Of a stretch of DNA of 64,000 bases, positions 15,481 through 24,635 are shown piece after piece. The notes under the pieces are model-generated. The model ran no database searches. It was given only the letters and a program-made list of their open reading frames with translations, and was not told the origin of the DNA. Where the stretch lies: positions 3,162,001 to 3,226,000 of the forward strand of contig CP138932.1 in the NCBI GenBank assembly GCA_047125605.1, read 5' to 3'. Source of the stretch: JAKVBK01 sp022447275. GTDB lineage: Bacteria > Pseudomonadota > Alphaproteobacteria > Rhodobacterales > Rhodobacteraceae. The translations under genes were made by a program, and so were the position numbers. Within the stretch, counting starts at the first letter, position 1. The number at the start of each line of letters is the position of its first letter.

Positions 15481-16362
15481 TCAGCTTGCCTCGCTGCGTG
15501 CGGACTCCCACGCCAACAGCGCGCGCTTGACCGGAAGGCCCCAATGGTAGCCGCCCAGTGCGCCGTTCTTTCGAAGGGCGCGATGGCACGGGATCAGGAA
15601 CGAGATCGGGTTGCGTCCGACCGCTGTTCCGACGGCGCGCACCGCTTTAGGATGCGCAATGGCCCGGGCAATGTCGGAGTAAGTGGTTACGCAGCCCGAG
15701 GGGATTTGCAGCAATGCTTCCCACACTTTGATCTGAAAGGGCGCGCCGATCAGTACCAGTGGGGTTGCCTGCCCGTCTTCATGCGCGCCAAAAGCTGATC
15801 GCACCCAGGGCGCCAAATGCTCGGCGTCTTGCACGTAGGTCGCGTTAGGCCAACGGCTCTGTAAATCCTGCCATGCCGCATCCGCCCCTACCTCGGCGCT
15901 AAAGGCGATGCCGCAAATGCCCTTGTCTGTGCCCATCACAAGGGCGGGCCCGAAGGGCGTTTCGAAAGTGCCCCAGCGGATGATCAGGCCTGCCCCTTTT
16001 GCCGCGTAGGTGCCCGGCGACATGGCTTCCCAACGCAAGAACAGATCATGCAGGCGACCACTGCCCGACAGGCCCGCCCCATCGGCGGCCTCCAGCATGG
16101 TGGCGTGCTCTGCCAGCAGGCGTTTGGCATGGTCGAGCGTCAGGTATTGCTGGTAGCGCTTGGGCGAGACCCCCACCCACGCGCTGAACAGACGCTGGAA
16201 ATGGGCAGGGCTCATGGACATGCGCGCGGCCAGAGCGTCCAGTGTCAGGGGTGAGTCAGCAGCGTCGATCTCATCGAGTGCGCGGCGGATCACGTTGAAA
16301 TGGTATTGCTGCTCAAGGGCGGTGTCTTCTGCGCCTTTGGGCGTATCGGGCTGCGATCCCAT
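15481..16362 (-). CDS. AraC-type HTH fused to O6-alkylguanine-DNA methyltransferase (Ada-like)
   Basis: 293-residue bifunctional protein. Residues about 20-120 form an AraC-type double helix-turn-helix (SPAHFQRLFSAWVGVSPKRYQQY), and residues 130-290 a methylguanine methyltransferase with the active-site PCHR at 258-261 (Cys259), preceded by the VRAVGTAVGRNP motif. The N-terminal zinc domain of E. coli Ada that takes methyl groups from phosphotriesters is missing, so the sensing mechanism differs or the HTH acts constitutively. It repairs O6-methylguanine by suicide transfer. Divergent from nth (endonuclease III) with 108 bases between, a natural DNA-repair pairing. Confidence 0.95.
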   Translation of the reverse strand: MGSQPDTPKGAEDTALEQQYHFNVIRRALDEIDAADSPLTLDALAARMSMSPAHFQRLFSAWVGVSPKRYQQYLTLDHAKRLLAEHATMLEAADGAGLSGSGRLHDLFLRWEAMSPGTYAAKGAGLIIRWGTFETPFGPALVMGTDKGICGIAFSAEVGADAAWQDLQSRWPNATYVQDAEHLAPWVRSAFGAHEDGQATPLVLIGAPFQIKVWEALLQIPSGCVTTYSDIARAIAHPKAVRAVGTAVGRNPISFLIPCHRALRKNGALGGYHWGLPVKRALLAWESARSEAS

Positions 16363-16470
16363 TTTATGCTCCTGCCATGCGTCTGTGCTGAATATGGGCC
16401 TTGGCAGTGGCCTGCGCGACCCGAATTATGCGGGATGGACGCCGCCTGTCGCTTGGGGCAGAACAGACGC

Positions 16471-17184
16471 ATGGCCAAACAGCTTTCCTATCAGGCTCTC
16501 TACGAGATCTTTTCCCGGTTCCAGGCCGCGCAGGCTGAGCCTAAGGGCGAGTTGGATCACGTGAATGCGTATACGCTGGTGGTTGCTGTCGCCCTGTCGG
16601 CGCAGGCAACGGACAAAGGGGTCAACCGCGCGACGGCAGAGCTGTTCAAGATCGCAGACACCCCGCAAAAGATGCTCGATCTGGGCGAAGATCAGTTGAT
16701 CGAGCATATCAAGACAATTGGTCTGTATCGCAACAAGGCCAAGAATGTCATCAAGCTGTCCCGTATCCTTGTGGAGGACTATGGCGGCGAAGTGCCATGT
16801 TCCCGGGCCGCGCTTGAAAGCTTGCCAGGGGTGGGCCGCAAGACCGCCAATGTGGTGCTGAACATGTGGTGGGGGATGCCCACGCAGGCCGTGGACACGC
16901 ATATTTTTCGGCTGGGCAACCGGGCGGGGATCGCCCCGGGAAAGGACGTGGTCGCCGTGGAGCGGGCCATCGAGGATCAAATTCCTGCGCCCTTCCAGCA
17001 CCATGCCCATCACTGGATGATTCTGCACGGTCGCTATGTGTGCAAGGCGCGCAAGCCTGAATGCCCAAGCTGCCTGATCAGCGATCTGTGCGCATTTGAA
17101 GACAAGACATTGCCCCCCGCACCGAAGCGTGTGAAAGGGGCGCGATTGGTATCGGCCCGTCCCGATGTCGCTACGAAAGGATAG
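16471..17184 (+). CDS. nth: Endonuclease III
   Basis: 237-residue base-excision DNA glycosylase/AP lyase for oxidised pyrimidines. The helix-hairpin-helix LPGVGRKTA (118-126) contains the catalytic Lys124; the catalytic Asp is Asp142 in QAVDTHIFR. The [4Fe-4S] cluster cysteines are at 191, 198, 201 and 207 (C-x6-C-x2-C-x5-C). The start MAKQLSYQALYEIF at 16471 is chosen for family match; an earlier in-frame ATG at 16438 would add eleven residues. Three bases after its stop comes the adenosine kinase gene, so the two are likely co-transcribed. Confidence 0.96.
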   Translation: MAKQLSYQALYEIFSRFQAAQAEPKGELDHVNAYTLVVAVALSAQATDKGVNRATAELFKIADTPQKMLDLGEDQLIEHIKTIGLYRNKAKNVIKLSRILVEDYGGEVPCSRAALESLPGVGRKTANVVLNMWWGMPTQAVDTHIFRLGNRAGIAPGKDVVAVERAIEDQIPAPFQHHAHHWMILHGRYVCKARKPECPSCLISDLCAFEDKTLPPAPKRVKGARLVSARPDVATKG

Positions 17185-17187
17185 CCA

Positions 17188-18192
17188 ATGTCGCAACACA
17201 ACGATCGGTATCAGCTTGTCGGAATCGGCAATGCCATCGTCGATGTGCTCACCCAATGTGATGACAGTTTTCTCGAGCATATGGGGATCGAGAAAGGCAT
17301 CATGCAGCTGATCGAAAAGGGCCGTGCGGAGACGCTCTATGGCGCGATGACCGAGCGGACGCAGGCGCCTGGGGGATCAGTTGCAAATACAATCGCAGGT
17401 GTGGGTGCTTTGGGTTTGAAGACAGCCTTCATTGGGCGCGTGCATGATGACGCCTTGGGCCGTTTCTATGCCGAAGCCATGCAGGCGGAAGGGACCGATT
17501 TTGCAAATGCGCCCGTGGCGGGTGGTGATCTGCCCACCTCGCGCTCGATGATCTTCGTCTCACCCGATGGCGAGCGGTCCATGAACACTTATCTTGGCAT
17601 CTCGGCGGATCTTGGGCCGGATGATGTACCTCCCGATGTGGCGGGCTGTGCGGAGTTGCTGTTCCTTGAAGGCTATCTGTTTGACAAAGACAAGGGCAAG
17701 GCTGCGTTCCTGGAGGCTGCTCGCCAGTGCCGCGCAGGCGGGGGGCGGCCCGGCATTACCTTGTCTGATCCGTTCTGCGTCGACCGTCACCGCGATGATT
17801 TCCGGACGCTCATACAGGGTGAGATGGATTTCGTGATCGGCAATGACGAAGAGTGGAAGTCCATGTATCAGACAGAGGATCTGAGTGCGGCGCTTGAGCA
17901 GGCAGCAGAAGCCTGTGAGACCGTTGTCTGCACCTGCTCCGGTGATCCGGTGCGAATCCTGTCACAAGGCACGCACGTGGCAGTGCCAGTGAACCGTGTG
18001 ACCCCGGTGGATGCTACCGGCGCGGGGGATCAGTTTGCGGCGGGCTTTCTGAGCGGTCTTGCCCAAGGCCTTCCCATGGAGGCGTGCGGGCGCATGGGGT
18101 GCATTGCGGCGGCAGAGGTCATTCAGCATATGGGTGCCCGCCCGCAGCGTGATATCGCTGCGCTGTTCCGCGATGCAGGTCTGATGGCCTGA
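17188..18192 (+). CDS. Adenosine kinase (PfkB family)
   Basis: 334-residue ribokinase-fold sugar kinase. Features in order: GIGNAIVDVL near the N-terminus, the GGSVANT substrate motif near residue 60, and the PfkB signature 2 DATGAGDQFAAGFLSGLAQG near residue 273 with the catalytic Asp. The overall sequence, including DRYQLVGIGNAIVDV and VIGNDEEW, matches the alphaproteobacterial adenosine kinase group that phosphorylates adenosine to AMP; a different nucleoside or fructose substrate is possible in this superfamily. Followed by a hairpin and by repeat copy 2, then the convergent pheA. Confidence 0.88.
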   Translation: MSQHNDRYQLVGIGNAIVDVLTQCDDSFLEHMGIEKGIMQLIEKGRAETLYGAMTERTQAPGGSVANTIAGVGALGLKTAFIGRVHDDALGRFYAEAMQAEGTDFANAPVAGGDLPTSRSMIFVSPDGERSMNTYLGISADLGPDDVPPDVAGCAELLFLEGYLFDKDKGKAAFLEAARQCRAGGGRPGITLSDPFCVDRHRDDFRTLIQGEMDFVIGNDEEWKSMYQTEDLSAALEQAAEACETVVCTCSGDPVRILSQGTHVAVPVNRVTPVDATGAGDQFAAGFLSGLAQGLPMEACGRMGCIAAAEVIQHMGARPQRDIAALFRDAGLMA

Positions 18193-18211
18193 GGCTCTAC
18201 GGCAGAGGAAG

Positions 18212-18236
18212 GCCGCGCGCGGGGCCGCGCGGCGTT
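18212..18236 (+). terminator. Possible terminator hairpin after adenosine kinase gene
   Basis: Perfect stem GCCGCGCG with CGCGCGGC around a six-base loop, followed only by GTTATT. Strong stem, weak T-tract; it may act with the adjacent repeat. Confidence 0.5.
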
Positions 18237-18239
18237 ATT

Positions 18240-18288
18240 CGGGGGCTTTGCCCCCGGACCCCCAGAGTATTTCAAAGACAAAGAGGAT
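18240..18288 (+). repeat. Dispersed intergenic repeat, copy 2
   Basis: GGGGGC-TTT-GCCCCC hairpin (18241-18255), then CCCCCAGAGTATTT and the tail CAAAGACAAAGAGG. Sits between convergent adenosine kinase and pheA genes. Confidence 0.85.
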
Positions 18289-18305
18289 GCAGGTGACGCG
18301 GGCCC

Positions 18306-19184
18306 TCAGGTGGTCTGCTGTTCCTGCATCTGTCTTTTGATCTGACGGCGGGCATCGGCAGGATAGGTGCCGAGCACCTTCAGTTCGGAGGTGAAATAGC
18401 TGAGTTCTTCCAATGCGCGTGCCACCTCGGGATCATCGGGATGCCCTTCGATATCGGCGTAGAACTGGGTGGCTGTGAAGGCGCCACCGACCATGTAGCT
18501 TTCCAGTTTCGTCATATTGACGCCGTTGGTGGCGAAGCCGCCCATTGCCTTGTAGAGCGCGGCGGGGATGTTGCGCACACGAAATACAAAGCTTGTCATC
18601 ATACCCTCATTGCCTCGGCGGGCCATGTTGGCCGCGCGCGCCATCACAAGAAATCTTGTGGTGTTGGTGTCCTCGTCTTCGATATTGCGCGCGAGCACAT
18701 CGAGCCCGTAGATCGCCCCGGCCAGTTCTGAGGCAAGCGCCACGGTTGATCTGTCGCCGGCTTCGGCAACCTCGCGTGCGGCCTTGGCGTTATCGCCTGC
18801 GTTGACCCCTTCGATCCCGTGGGTGCGCAGGAAGCGGGCGCATTGGGGCAGCAAGACCAGATGGCTATGGGCGCGTTTGACCTCTTCGAGCTTGGTGCCC
18901 GGGACAGCCAGCATGTTGATGTGCACGCGGACGAAAGCCTCGTCGATGATATGCAGGCCACTGCCGGGCAGCAGACGGTGAATATCTGCGACCCGTCCGT
19001 AGGTGGTGTTTTCGACCGGCAGCATGGCTTGTTCGGCGCGGCCCGAGACCACCGCATCAATGACGTCTTCGAAGGTTGCGCAGGGCAGCACATCCATATC
19101 CGGGCGTGTTTCCGCGCAGGCTTGGTGCGAATAGGCGCCCAGTTCCCCCTGAAAGGCGATCCTAGCGGTTGAATGGGCTTCCAT
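18306..19184 (-). CDS. pheA: Prephenate dehydratase
   Basis: 292-residue monofunctional prephenate dehydratase of phenylalanine synthesis. The catalytic domain begins RIAFQGELGAYSHQA; LPVENTTYGRVADIHRLL (near residue 60) and the conserved NTTRFLVMAR (near residue 175) contain the family's catalytic Thr. A C-terminal ACT domain follows with TSFVFRVRNIPAALYKAMGGFATNGVNMTKLESY, the ESRP-like allosteric segment for Phe feedback reading here as LESY. The start at 19184 is the ATG followed by MEAHSTARIAFQGE. Divergent from the cytochrome c gene. A free AroQ chorismate mutase is encoded separately in this window. Confidence 0.95.
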   Translation of the reverse strand: MEAHSTARIAFQGELGAYSHQACAETRPDMDVLPCATFEDVIDAVVSGRAEQAMLPVENTTYGRVADIHRLLPGSGLHIIDEAFVRVHINMLAVPGTKLEEVKRAHSHLVLLPQCARFLRTHGIEGVNAGDNAKAAREVAEAGDRSTVALASELAGAIYGLDVLARNIEDEDTNTTRFLVMARAANMARRGNEGMMTSFVFRVRNIPAALYKAMGGFATNGVNMTKLESYMVGGAFTATQFYADIEGHPDDPEVARALEELSYFTSELKVLGTYPADARRQIKRQMQEQQTT

Positions 19185-19327
19185 TGTCAGTCTCCGGTCC
19201 TGTGTATTCGCACCAAAAATGTATCTGATGCAGCAGATTGGTCGTTTGGTCGCGCCCGATACATCTTGCAGCGCCGCGAAGGAAGCAGATAGATACGGCC
19301 AACTCAAGTCAACACGAGGCGTGCACC

Positions 19328-19858
19328 ATGCTCGATACCATGACGCTGACAAAGGGTGTTGCTGCTCTGTGTGGCGCACTTTTGATTTTTCTGCTGGGCA
19401 GTTGGGCCGGCGAAGAACTGTACCATGTCGGCTACGACAGCCACGGCTACGACGATCATCATGATCAAGCGTATAAAATCGATACCGGCGAAGAAGATGC
19501 CGGTGGCGAGGAAGTCGAAGAAACAGAAGATGTGGCTGCCATCTTGGCTGCCGGGGACCCAGCCAAGGGTGAGAAAGTCTTTGGCAAGTGCAAGTCGTGC
19601 CACAAGCTGGAAGACGGCGCAAATGGCACCGGCCCATACCTGTATGCCGTGGTGGATCGCGCGATCGGTTCGGTTGAGGATTACAACTACTCCTCCGCGA
19701 TGGCGAGCTTCGGCGGCGACTGGACACCTGAAAACCTGTATGGGTTCCTGGAGAAGCCGAAAAGCTACATGCCGGGCACATCCATGGCGTTTGCTGGTTT
19801 GGCCAAGCCGACCGACCGCGCTGACCTGATCGCTTTCCTGGAAACAGTGGACGACTGA
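19328..19858 (+). CDS. cycM: Membrane-anchored c-type cytochrome (c552/cy type)
   Basis: 176-residue electron carrier. An uncleaved N-terminal anchor helix (about residues 10-27, AALCGALLIFLLGSWAG) leads into an acidic His/Asp/Glu-rich linker (residues 35-70) and a class I cytochrome c domain with heme motif CKSCH near residue 88 and axial Met in MPGTSMAF near residue 150. This is the architecture of Paracoccus CycM and Rhodobacter cytochrome cy, which carry electrons from bc1 to aa3- or cbb3-type oxidases while tethered to the membrane. The aa3 subunit IV gene lies 7 kb away. A terminator follows. Confidence 0.92.
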   Translation: MLDTMTLTKGVAALCGALLIFLLGSWAGEELYHVGYDSHGYDDHHDQAYKIDTGEEDAGGEEVEETEDVAAILAAGDPAKGEKVFGKCKSCHKLEDGANGTGPYLYAVVDRAIGSVEDYNYSSAMASFGGDWTPENLYGFLEKPKSYMPGTSMAFAGLAKPTDRADLIAFLETVDD

Positions 19859-20169
19859 TCACGACGACCTCTCTTTTTGGTGTCCGTCTGGCACCTGCGC
19901 ACGCGCCCGGCCTTGGCCGGGCGTTTTGCGTTCAAAGCCCGGCGTTTAAAAGATATTGCGCCCGACTTAAGGAACTGGCCGCGCGGCTATGCTGAACAGG
20001 GTGCCCAGTCTGCGGAAAATTCGGTCAATTTGCGCTCACTGGGTGATCAAGCGTTTGTCACGGGACGTGTTCCGTGATCACGTATTCTCAACTTGCGTAA
20101 AGTTAGAACAGGATTTTAATTTTTATCGGATTAGCTTTGCTACAAGACAGAGCACGACAGGAGATCCAG
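19859..20169 (+). terminator. Gap with terminator after the cytochrome c gene (hairpin 19904-19927)
   Basis: CGCCCGGCC at 19904-19912 pairs with GGCCGGGCG at 19915-19923, followed by TTTT: a good intrinsic terminator. The rest of the 311 bases is AT-rich towards yejA and should contain its promoter, but no convincing box pair was found. Confidence 0.8.
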
Positions 20170-22098
20170 ATGACGCCACAGAGCCCCGTCCTTCGGCCAC
20201 GTCCGGCCCAAGCCACAGCACTGCCTGAAAGCAGCGGCCGGTTTTCAACTTTGCTCGCGGGCGTGGGCCTTGGCCTTGCGCTTTGGGCAAGCGGTACGGT
20301 TGCCTTTGCGGCTGACATGATCACATCGCACGGGATTTCCACCTTCCCGGACAACCTCAAATACGACGCCGGTTTCGAGCATCTCGACTACGTGAACCCC
20401 GATGCCCCCAAGGGTGGAGAGATGTCGATCTGGGCGTTTGGCTCATTTGACAGCCTCAACCCCTATTCGATCAAGGGCCGCTCTGGCGCGCTGGCAAGTG
20501 CGGGGCTGGAAAGCCTGCTAACGTCAACCGCCGATGAGATCGGCTCGGAATACGGTCTGCTGGCGGAAAGCCTCACCTACCCCGAAGACCGCTCTGAGGT
20601 GACGTTTACCCTGCATGAAGGCACCACTTTCTCGGATGGTTCTCCGCTGACGGCAAATGACGTGCTCTTCTCGTATGAACTATTTCGCGAAAAGGGGCTG
20701 CCGTCTTTCCGAGCTGTGCTCTCGCAGTCGGTCGACAGTGCCGAGGTGATCGACGACCGGACGATTCGCTATGTGTTTGCCGAGGATCGCCCAAAGCGTG
20801 ATCTGATCAGCCTTGTGGGCGGGCTGCCTGTTCTGAGCCAGGCCTTCTACGAGGCCAATGACATGGACCTGGAGGAGAATTCGCCGATCGCGCATATGGG
20901 CTCGGGCCCCTATGTGGTCGACATGGACCGTGTGCGCATGGGGCAGACCATGGTCGTGAAGCGGAATCCCGATTACTGGGGCGCTGATCTGCCGATCAAC
21001 CGCGGGCGCAGCAACTTCGACAGTATTCGTGTGGAATACTATGCCGACTACAACGCGGCGTTCGAAGGCTTCAAAGGCGGCTCGTACCATTTCCGCAATG
21101 AGGCGTCCTCCAAAACCTGGGCCACCAGCTATGATTTCCCGGCGCTGGAGAAGGGTTGGGTTGTGAAATCCGAGATTGACCACGGCAACATCGCCCCTGG
21201 CCAATCCTTCATTTTCAACCTGCGCCGCCCGCAGTTGCAGGATCCGTTGGTGCGTCAGGCCATTGGTCTGATGTTTAACTTCGAGTGGTCGAACGAACAG
21301 CTGTTTTATGGCATCTATGATCGCTCGGGCAGCTTCTGGGCCAATACCGATCTGGGGGCCAGTGGGCTGCCCTCTGAGGCCGAGCTTGCCCTGCTTGAGC
21401 CTCTGGCGGACATGTTGCCCCCCGGCGTTCTGGATTCAGAGCCTGTGGAAGCCCCCACATCGGGCGCCCGCCAGTTGGACCGCCGCAACCTGCGCGCAGC
21501 CAACGCCTTGCTCGATGAGGCCGGTTGGATCGTGAATTCAGAGGGGATGCGCGAGAAGGATGGCGAACTGCTGACCATCGAGTTCCTGAACGACAGTCAG
21601 ACCTTTGACCGCGTCATCAACCCCTATGTTGAAAATCTCAAGCGGGCGGGCATCAACGCGGTCCACAACCGTGTGGACAACGCCGAGGCGGAAAACCGCG
21701 AGCGCCCGCCGCTTTATGATTTTGACGTCGTGACCGGCTTCTTGCAGACCGGCTATCAGCCCGGTTCTGGCCTCAAGCAGTATTTTGGCTCTGAGACGGC
21801 CAATGAAAGCGCCTTCAACAAGATGGGCCTGCAGAACGGTGCAGTGGATGCGTTGATCGAAAATGTCATGGCCGCTGAAACGCAAGAGGAAATGGAAATC
21901 GGCATTTCCGCGCTTGACCGGGTGCTGCGTGCGCTGCATTTCCGTATTCCGCAATGGCACAAGGCAGCCCATACCATCGCCTATTACGACATGTATGGCC
22001 GCCCTGAGACCCTGCCCCCCTACGCCTTGGGCAATCTCGACTTCTGGTGGTACGACGCCGACAAGGCCGCGAAGCTGGAGGCTGAGGGCGCGCTGTAA
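20170..22098 (+). CDS. yejA: Peptide ABC transporter substrate-binding protein (YejA-like)
   Basis: 642-residue periplasmic extracytoplasmic binding protein (SBP_bac_5). A signal peptide spans about residues 1-45, ending near GTVAFAADM; the extension before the hydrophobic core is unusually long. The mature part starts with HGISTFPDNLKY and has the family block GSFDSLNPYSIKGR. With yejBEF it forms a YejABEF importer for oligopeptides, which in E. coli takes up microcin C. AGGAG lies eight bases before the ATG at 20170, which is preferred over an upstream TTG at 20137. Confidence 0.93.
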   Translation: MTPQSPVLRPRPAQATALPESSGRFSTLLAGVGLGLALWASGTVAFAADMITSHGISTFPDNLKYDAGFEHLDYVNPDAPKGGEMSIWAFGSFDSLNPYSIKGRSGALASAGLESLLTSTADEIGSEYGLLAESLTYPEDRSEVTFTLHEGTTFSDGSPLTANDVLFSYELFREKGLPSFRAVLSQSVDSAEVIDDRTIRYVFAEDRPKRDLISLVGGLPVLSQAFYEANDMDLEENSPIAHMGSGPYVVDMDRVRMGQTMVVKRNPDYWGADLPINRGRSNFDSIRVEYYADYNAAFEGFKGGSYHFRNEASSKTWATSYDFPALEKGWVVKSEIDHGNIAPGQSFIFNLRRPQLQDPLVRQAIGLMFNFEWSNEQLFYGIYDRSGSFWANTDLGASGLPSEAELALLEPLADMLPPGVLDSEPVEAPTSGARQLDRRNLRAANALLDEAGWIVNSEGMREKDGELLTIEFLNDSQTFDRVINPYVENLKRAGINAVHNRVDNAEAENRERPPLYDFDVVTGFLQTGYQPGSGLKQYFGSETANESAFNKMGLQNGAVDALIENVMAAETQEEMEIGISALDRVLRALHFRIPQWHKAAHTIAYYDMYGRPETLPPYALGNLDFWWYDADKAAKLEAEGAL

Positions 22099-22146
22099 GG
22101 CGCGCGCTCCCCTCTCCCCCGAGGCCATAAGGAGCCGGATCAGCCC

Positions 22147-23328
22147 ATGGGCGCATATATCCTCCGACGCCTGACATTGATCATCCCCACGCTCGTGGGA
22201 ATCATGCTGATCAATTTCGTTCTGACGCAATTCGTTCCCGGTGGGCCGATCGAACAGATCATTGCCCAAAGCCAAGGGGAAGGGGATGTCTTTGAGGGCA
22301 TCGCCGGAGGGGCGGACGCCGGTGCTCAGGAGGAGATCGAAAACCTCGGAGCAGACAATGAGCGCTACGCGGGCGCGCGCGGTCTGCCTGAGGAATTTCT
22401 GCAGGAACTTGAAGTTACGATGGGGTTCAGCAGGGTGGTCTGTGATGATCCCACCCTGCTTGAAACCAACGAACAGAAAGATCTTGTGGATGTGGAGGGC
22501 TGCGAAACCGAGGCCATCCCCATCCTTGAGCGCTTTGTGATCCTGATGTCAAACTATCTGATGTTCGACTTCGGAGAGAGCTATTTCCGGTCGGTTTCGG
22601 TGGTGGACCTCGTGATCGAGAAGATGCCCGTATCGATCACTTTGGGCCTTTGGTCGACCTTGATCGCCTATATCATCTCGATCCCGCTGGGGATCCGGAA
22701 GGCTGTGCGCGACGGTTCTAAATTCGATACATGGACATCGGGCGCGATCATCGTGGCCTATGCCATTCCGGGCTTTCTCTTCGCGATCCTGTTGTTGGTG
22801 GTTTTCGCAGGGGGATCCTATTTCAAAATCTTTCCGCTGCGTGGTCTGGTGTCGGAAGGCTTTGAGGATATGACCTTTATCCAGCAGGTGGGCGATTATT
22901 TCTGGCACATTACGCTGCCGGTTCTGGCCTCTACCATCGCCAGCTTTGCCACTTTGACCTTGCTGACCAAGAACAGCTTTCTCGACGAGATCAAGAAACA
23001 GTATGTGGTGACCGCGAAGGCCAAGGGGCTGAACGAGCGGCGGGTGCTCTATGGCCATGTTTTCCGCAATGCCATGCTGATTGTGATCGCGGGCTTTCCA
23101 GCGGCTTTCCTGGGCGTATTCTTCGGGGCCAGCCTGATCATCGAGACGATCTTCTCGCTCGATGGGTTGGGCCGGCTGGGCTTTCAGGCGGCGCTACAGC
23201 GGGATTACCCTGTGGTCTTTGGCACCTTGTACGTGTTTGGCCTGATTGGCCTGCTGGTTGGGATCATTTCTGATCTGATGTATGTCTTGATCGATCCGCG
23301 GATTGATTTCGAAAGCCGGAGGACGTGA
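22147..23328 (+). CDS. yejB: Peptide ABC transporter permease YejB
   Basis: 393-residue inner-membrane permease. It has the YejB N-terminus (MGAYILRRLTLIIPTLVGIMLINF), six predicted helices, and the EAA-type cytoplasmic loop DEIKKQYVVTAKAKGLNERRVLYGHVFRNA that docks to the ATPase. Compared with the ~364-residue E. coli protein the first periplasmic loop (about residues 35-130) is enlarged and contains two cysteines, Cys99 and Cys119, that could form a disulfide. Preceded by AAGGAG; one base separates it from yejE. Confidence 0.95.
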   Translation: MGAYILRRLTLIIPTLVGIMLINFVLTQFVPGGPIEQIIAQSQGEGDVFEGIAGGADAGAQEEIENLGADNERYAGARGLPEEFLQELEVTMGFSRVVCDDPTLLETNEQKDLVDVEGCETEAIPILERFVILMSNYLMFDFGESYFRSVSVVDLVIEKMPVSITLGLWSTLIAYIISIPLGIRKAVRDGSKFDTWTSGAIIVAYAIPGFLFAILLLVVFAGGSYFKIFPLRGLVSEGFEDMTFIQQVGDYFWHITLPVLASTIASFATLTLLTKNSFLDEIKKQYVVTAKAKGLNERRVLYGHVFRNAMLIVIAGFPAAFLGVFFGASLIIETIFSLDGLGRLGFQAALQRDYPVVFGTLYVFGLIGLLVGIISDLMYVLIDPRIDFESRRT

Positions 23329-23329
23329 T

Positions 23330-24535
23330 ATGAGCGATCTGTCCGCAGACCCGCGCAGCCCTGTCGCCCCCGAGGACACCACCGTCGCCCCGACGGCGCC
23401 GCCTGAGCAAAAGCAAGGACGGTTTGAGCTCAGCCCGCTGAACAAGCGGCGCTGGCGCAACTTCCGGGCCAACGGGCGGGCTTTCTGGTCGCTGGTTATC
23501 TTTACCGTGATCTTCGTGATCACGCTGTTCGCGGAGGTGATCGCAAACGACAAGCCGCTTTTGGTGAGCTACCGGGGCGAGATCTATGTGCCGATCTGGA
23601 ATTTCTACCCGGAGACCCAGTTTGGCGGCGACTTCCCGACGGAGGCTGTCTATCGCGACATTGAGGTGCAATGCCTAATCGAGTCCGGTGGCATCATTGA
23701 CTGTTTTGACGTGCCCGAGGAGGTGCTGGCCGCCATTGATGACGGGGCCACCGAAGTGTTTGGTGAGCCGGTCTACAAAGGCTGGATGCTCTGGCCGTTG
23801 ATCCCCTACAGCTACAACACGCCCAACGATCTTGACGGGCCGGCCCCGTCGCCCCCGGATGCAGACCATTGGCTGGGCACCGATGATTCTACGCGCGATG
23901 TGCTTGCGCGGGTGATCTACGGGTTTCGATTGTCGATCATCTACACGATCATCGTCACGATATTTGCCAGTACCATTGGGATCATCGCCGGGGCGGTGCA
24001 GGGATTTTTCGGCGGCTGGACCGATCTGATTTTCCAGCGAGTAATCGAGATCTGGACGTCGACGCCGCAGCTGTACATCATCATCATTCTGTTTGCGATC
24101 TTGGGGCGCAGTTTCTGGCTGCTTGTTTTTCTTACGGTGCTGTTTGGCTGGCCCGCCCTTGTGGGGGTTGTGCGGGCTGAGTTCCTGCGGGCGCGCAACT
24201 TTGAGTATGTGCGCGCGGCGCGCGCGCTCGGTGTCTCAAACTGGACCATCATGTTCCGCCACATGTTGCCCAATGCGATGGTGGCAACGCTGACGATGTT
24301 GCCCTTCATCGTGACGGCCACGATTGGTGGCTTGGCCTCGCTGGATTTCCTTGGATTTGGACTGCCTTCCTCTGCTCCGTCGCTGGGTGAGCTGACCTTG
24401 CAGGCCAAGCAGAACTTGCAGGCGCCGTGGCTTGGCTTCACCGCATTCTTTACCTTTGCCATCATGCTGTCGCTGCTTGTGTTCATCTTTGAAGGGGTTC
24501 GCGATGCGTTCGACCCCAGAAAGACGTTCCAGTGA
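23330..24535 (+). CDS. yejE: Peptide ABC transporter permease YejE
   Basis: 401-residue second permease. A 45-residue cytoplasmic Pro-rich N-terminus precedes the first helix (about 50-72), then a periplasmic region with Cys115 and Cys125, then the BPD_transp_1 domain with the docking loop ALGVSNWTIMFRHMLPNAM near residue 300. The typical E. coli protein is about 340 residues, so both the N-terminus and first periplasmic loop are longer. The start at 23330 follows GGAGG and is chosen over 23303, which would overlap yejB. Confidence 0.94.
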   Translation: MSDLSADPRSPVAPEDTTVAPTAPPEQKQGRFELSPLNKRRWRNFRANGRAFWSLVIFTVIFVITLFAEVIANDKPLLVSYRGEIYVPIWNFYPETQFGGDFPTEAVYRDIEVQCLIESGGIIDCFDVPEEVLAAIDDGATEVFGEPVYKGWMLWPLIPYSYNTPNDLDGPAPSPPDADHWLGTDDSTRDVLARVIYGFRLSIIYTIIVTIFASTIGIIAGAVQGFFGGWTDLIFQRVIEIWTSTPQLYIIIILFAILGRSFWLLVFLTVLFGWPALVGVVRAEFLRARNFEYVRAARALGVSNWTIMFRHMLPNAMVATLTMLPFIVTATIGGLASLDFLGFGLPSSAPSLGELTLQAKQNLQAPWLGFTAFFTFAIMLSLLVFIFEGVRDAFDPRKTFQ

Positions 24536-24558
24536 TGCGTGGTGTTTCGGAGCGAGCA

Positions 24559-24612
24559 GCGGGGGTTGCCGACCCCCGCACCCCCCGGGAGTATTTCTGC
24601 CAAGATGATGTG
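24559..24612 (+). repeat. Dispersed intergenic repeat, copy 3
   Basis: GGGGGT-TGCCG-ACCCCC hairpin (24561-24577), then CCCCCCGGGAGTATTT and the tail CTGCCAAGATGATG. Unlike the other copies it lies between two co-directional genes of one operon, yejE and yejF. Confidence 0.85.
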
Positions 24613-24635
24613 GCCTGCGGTTGGGGGGGTGTGTG

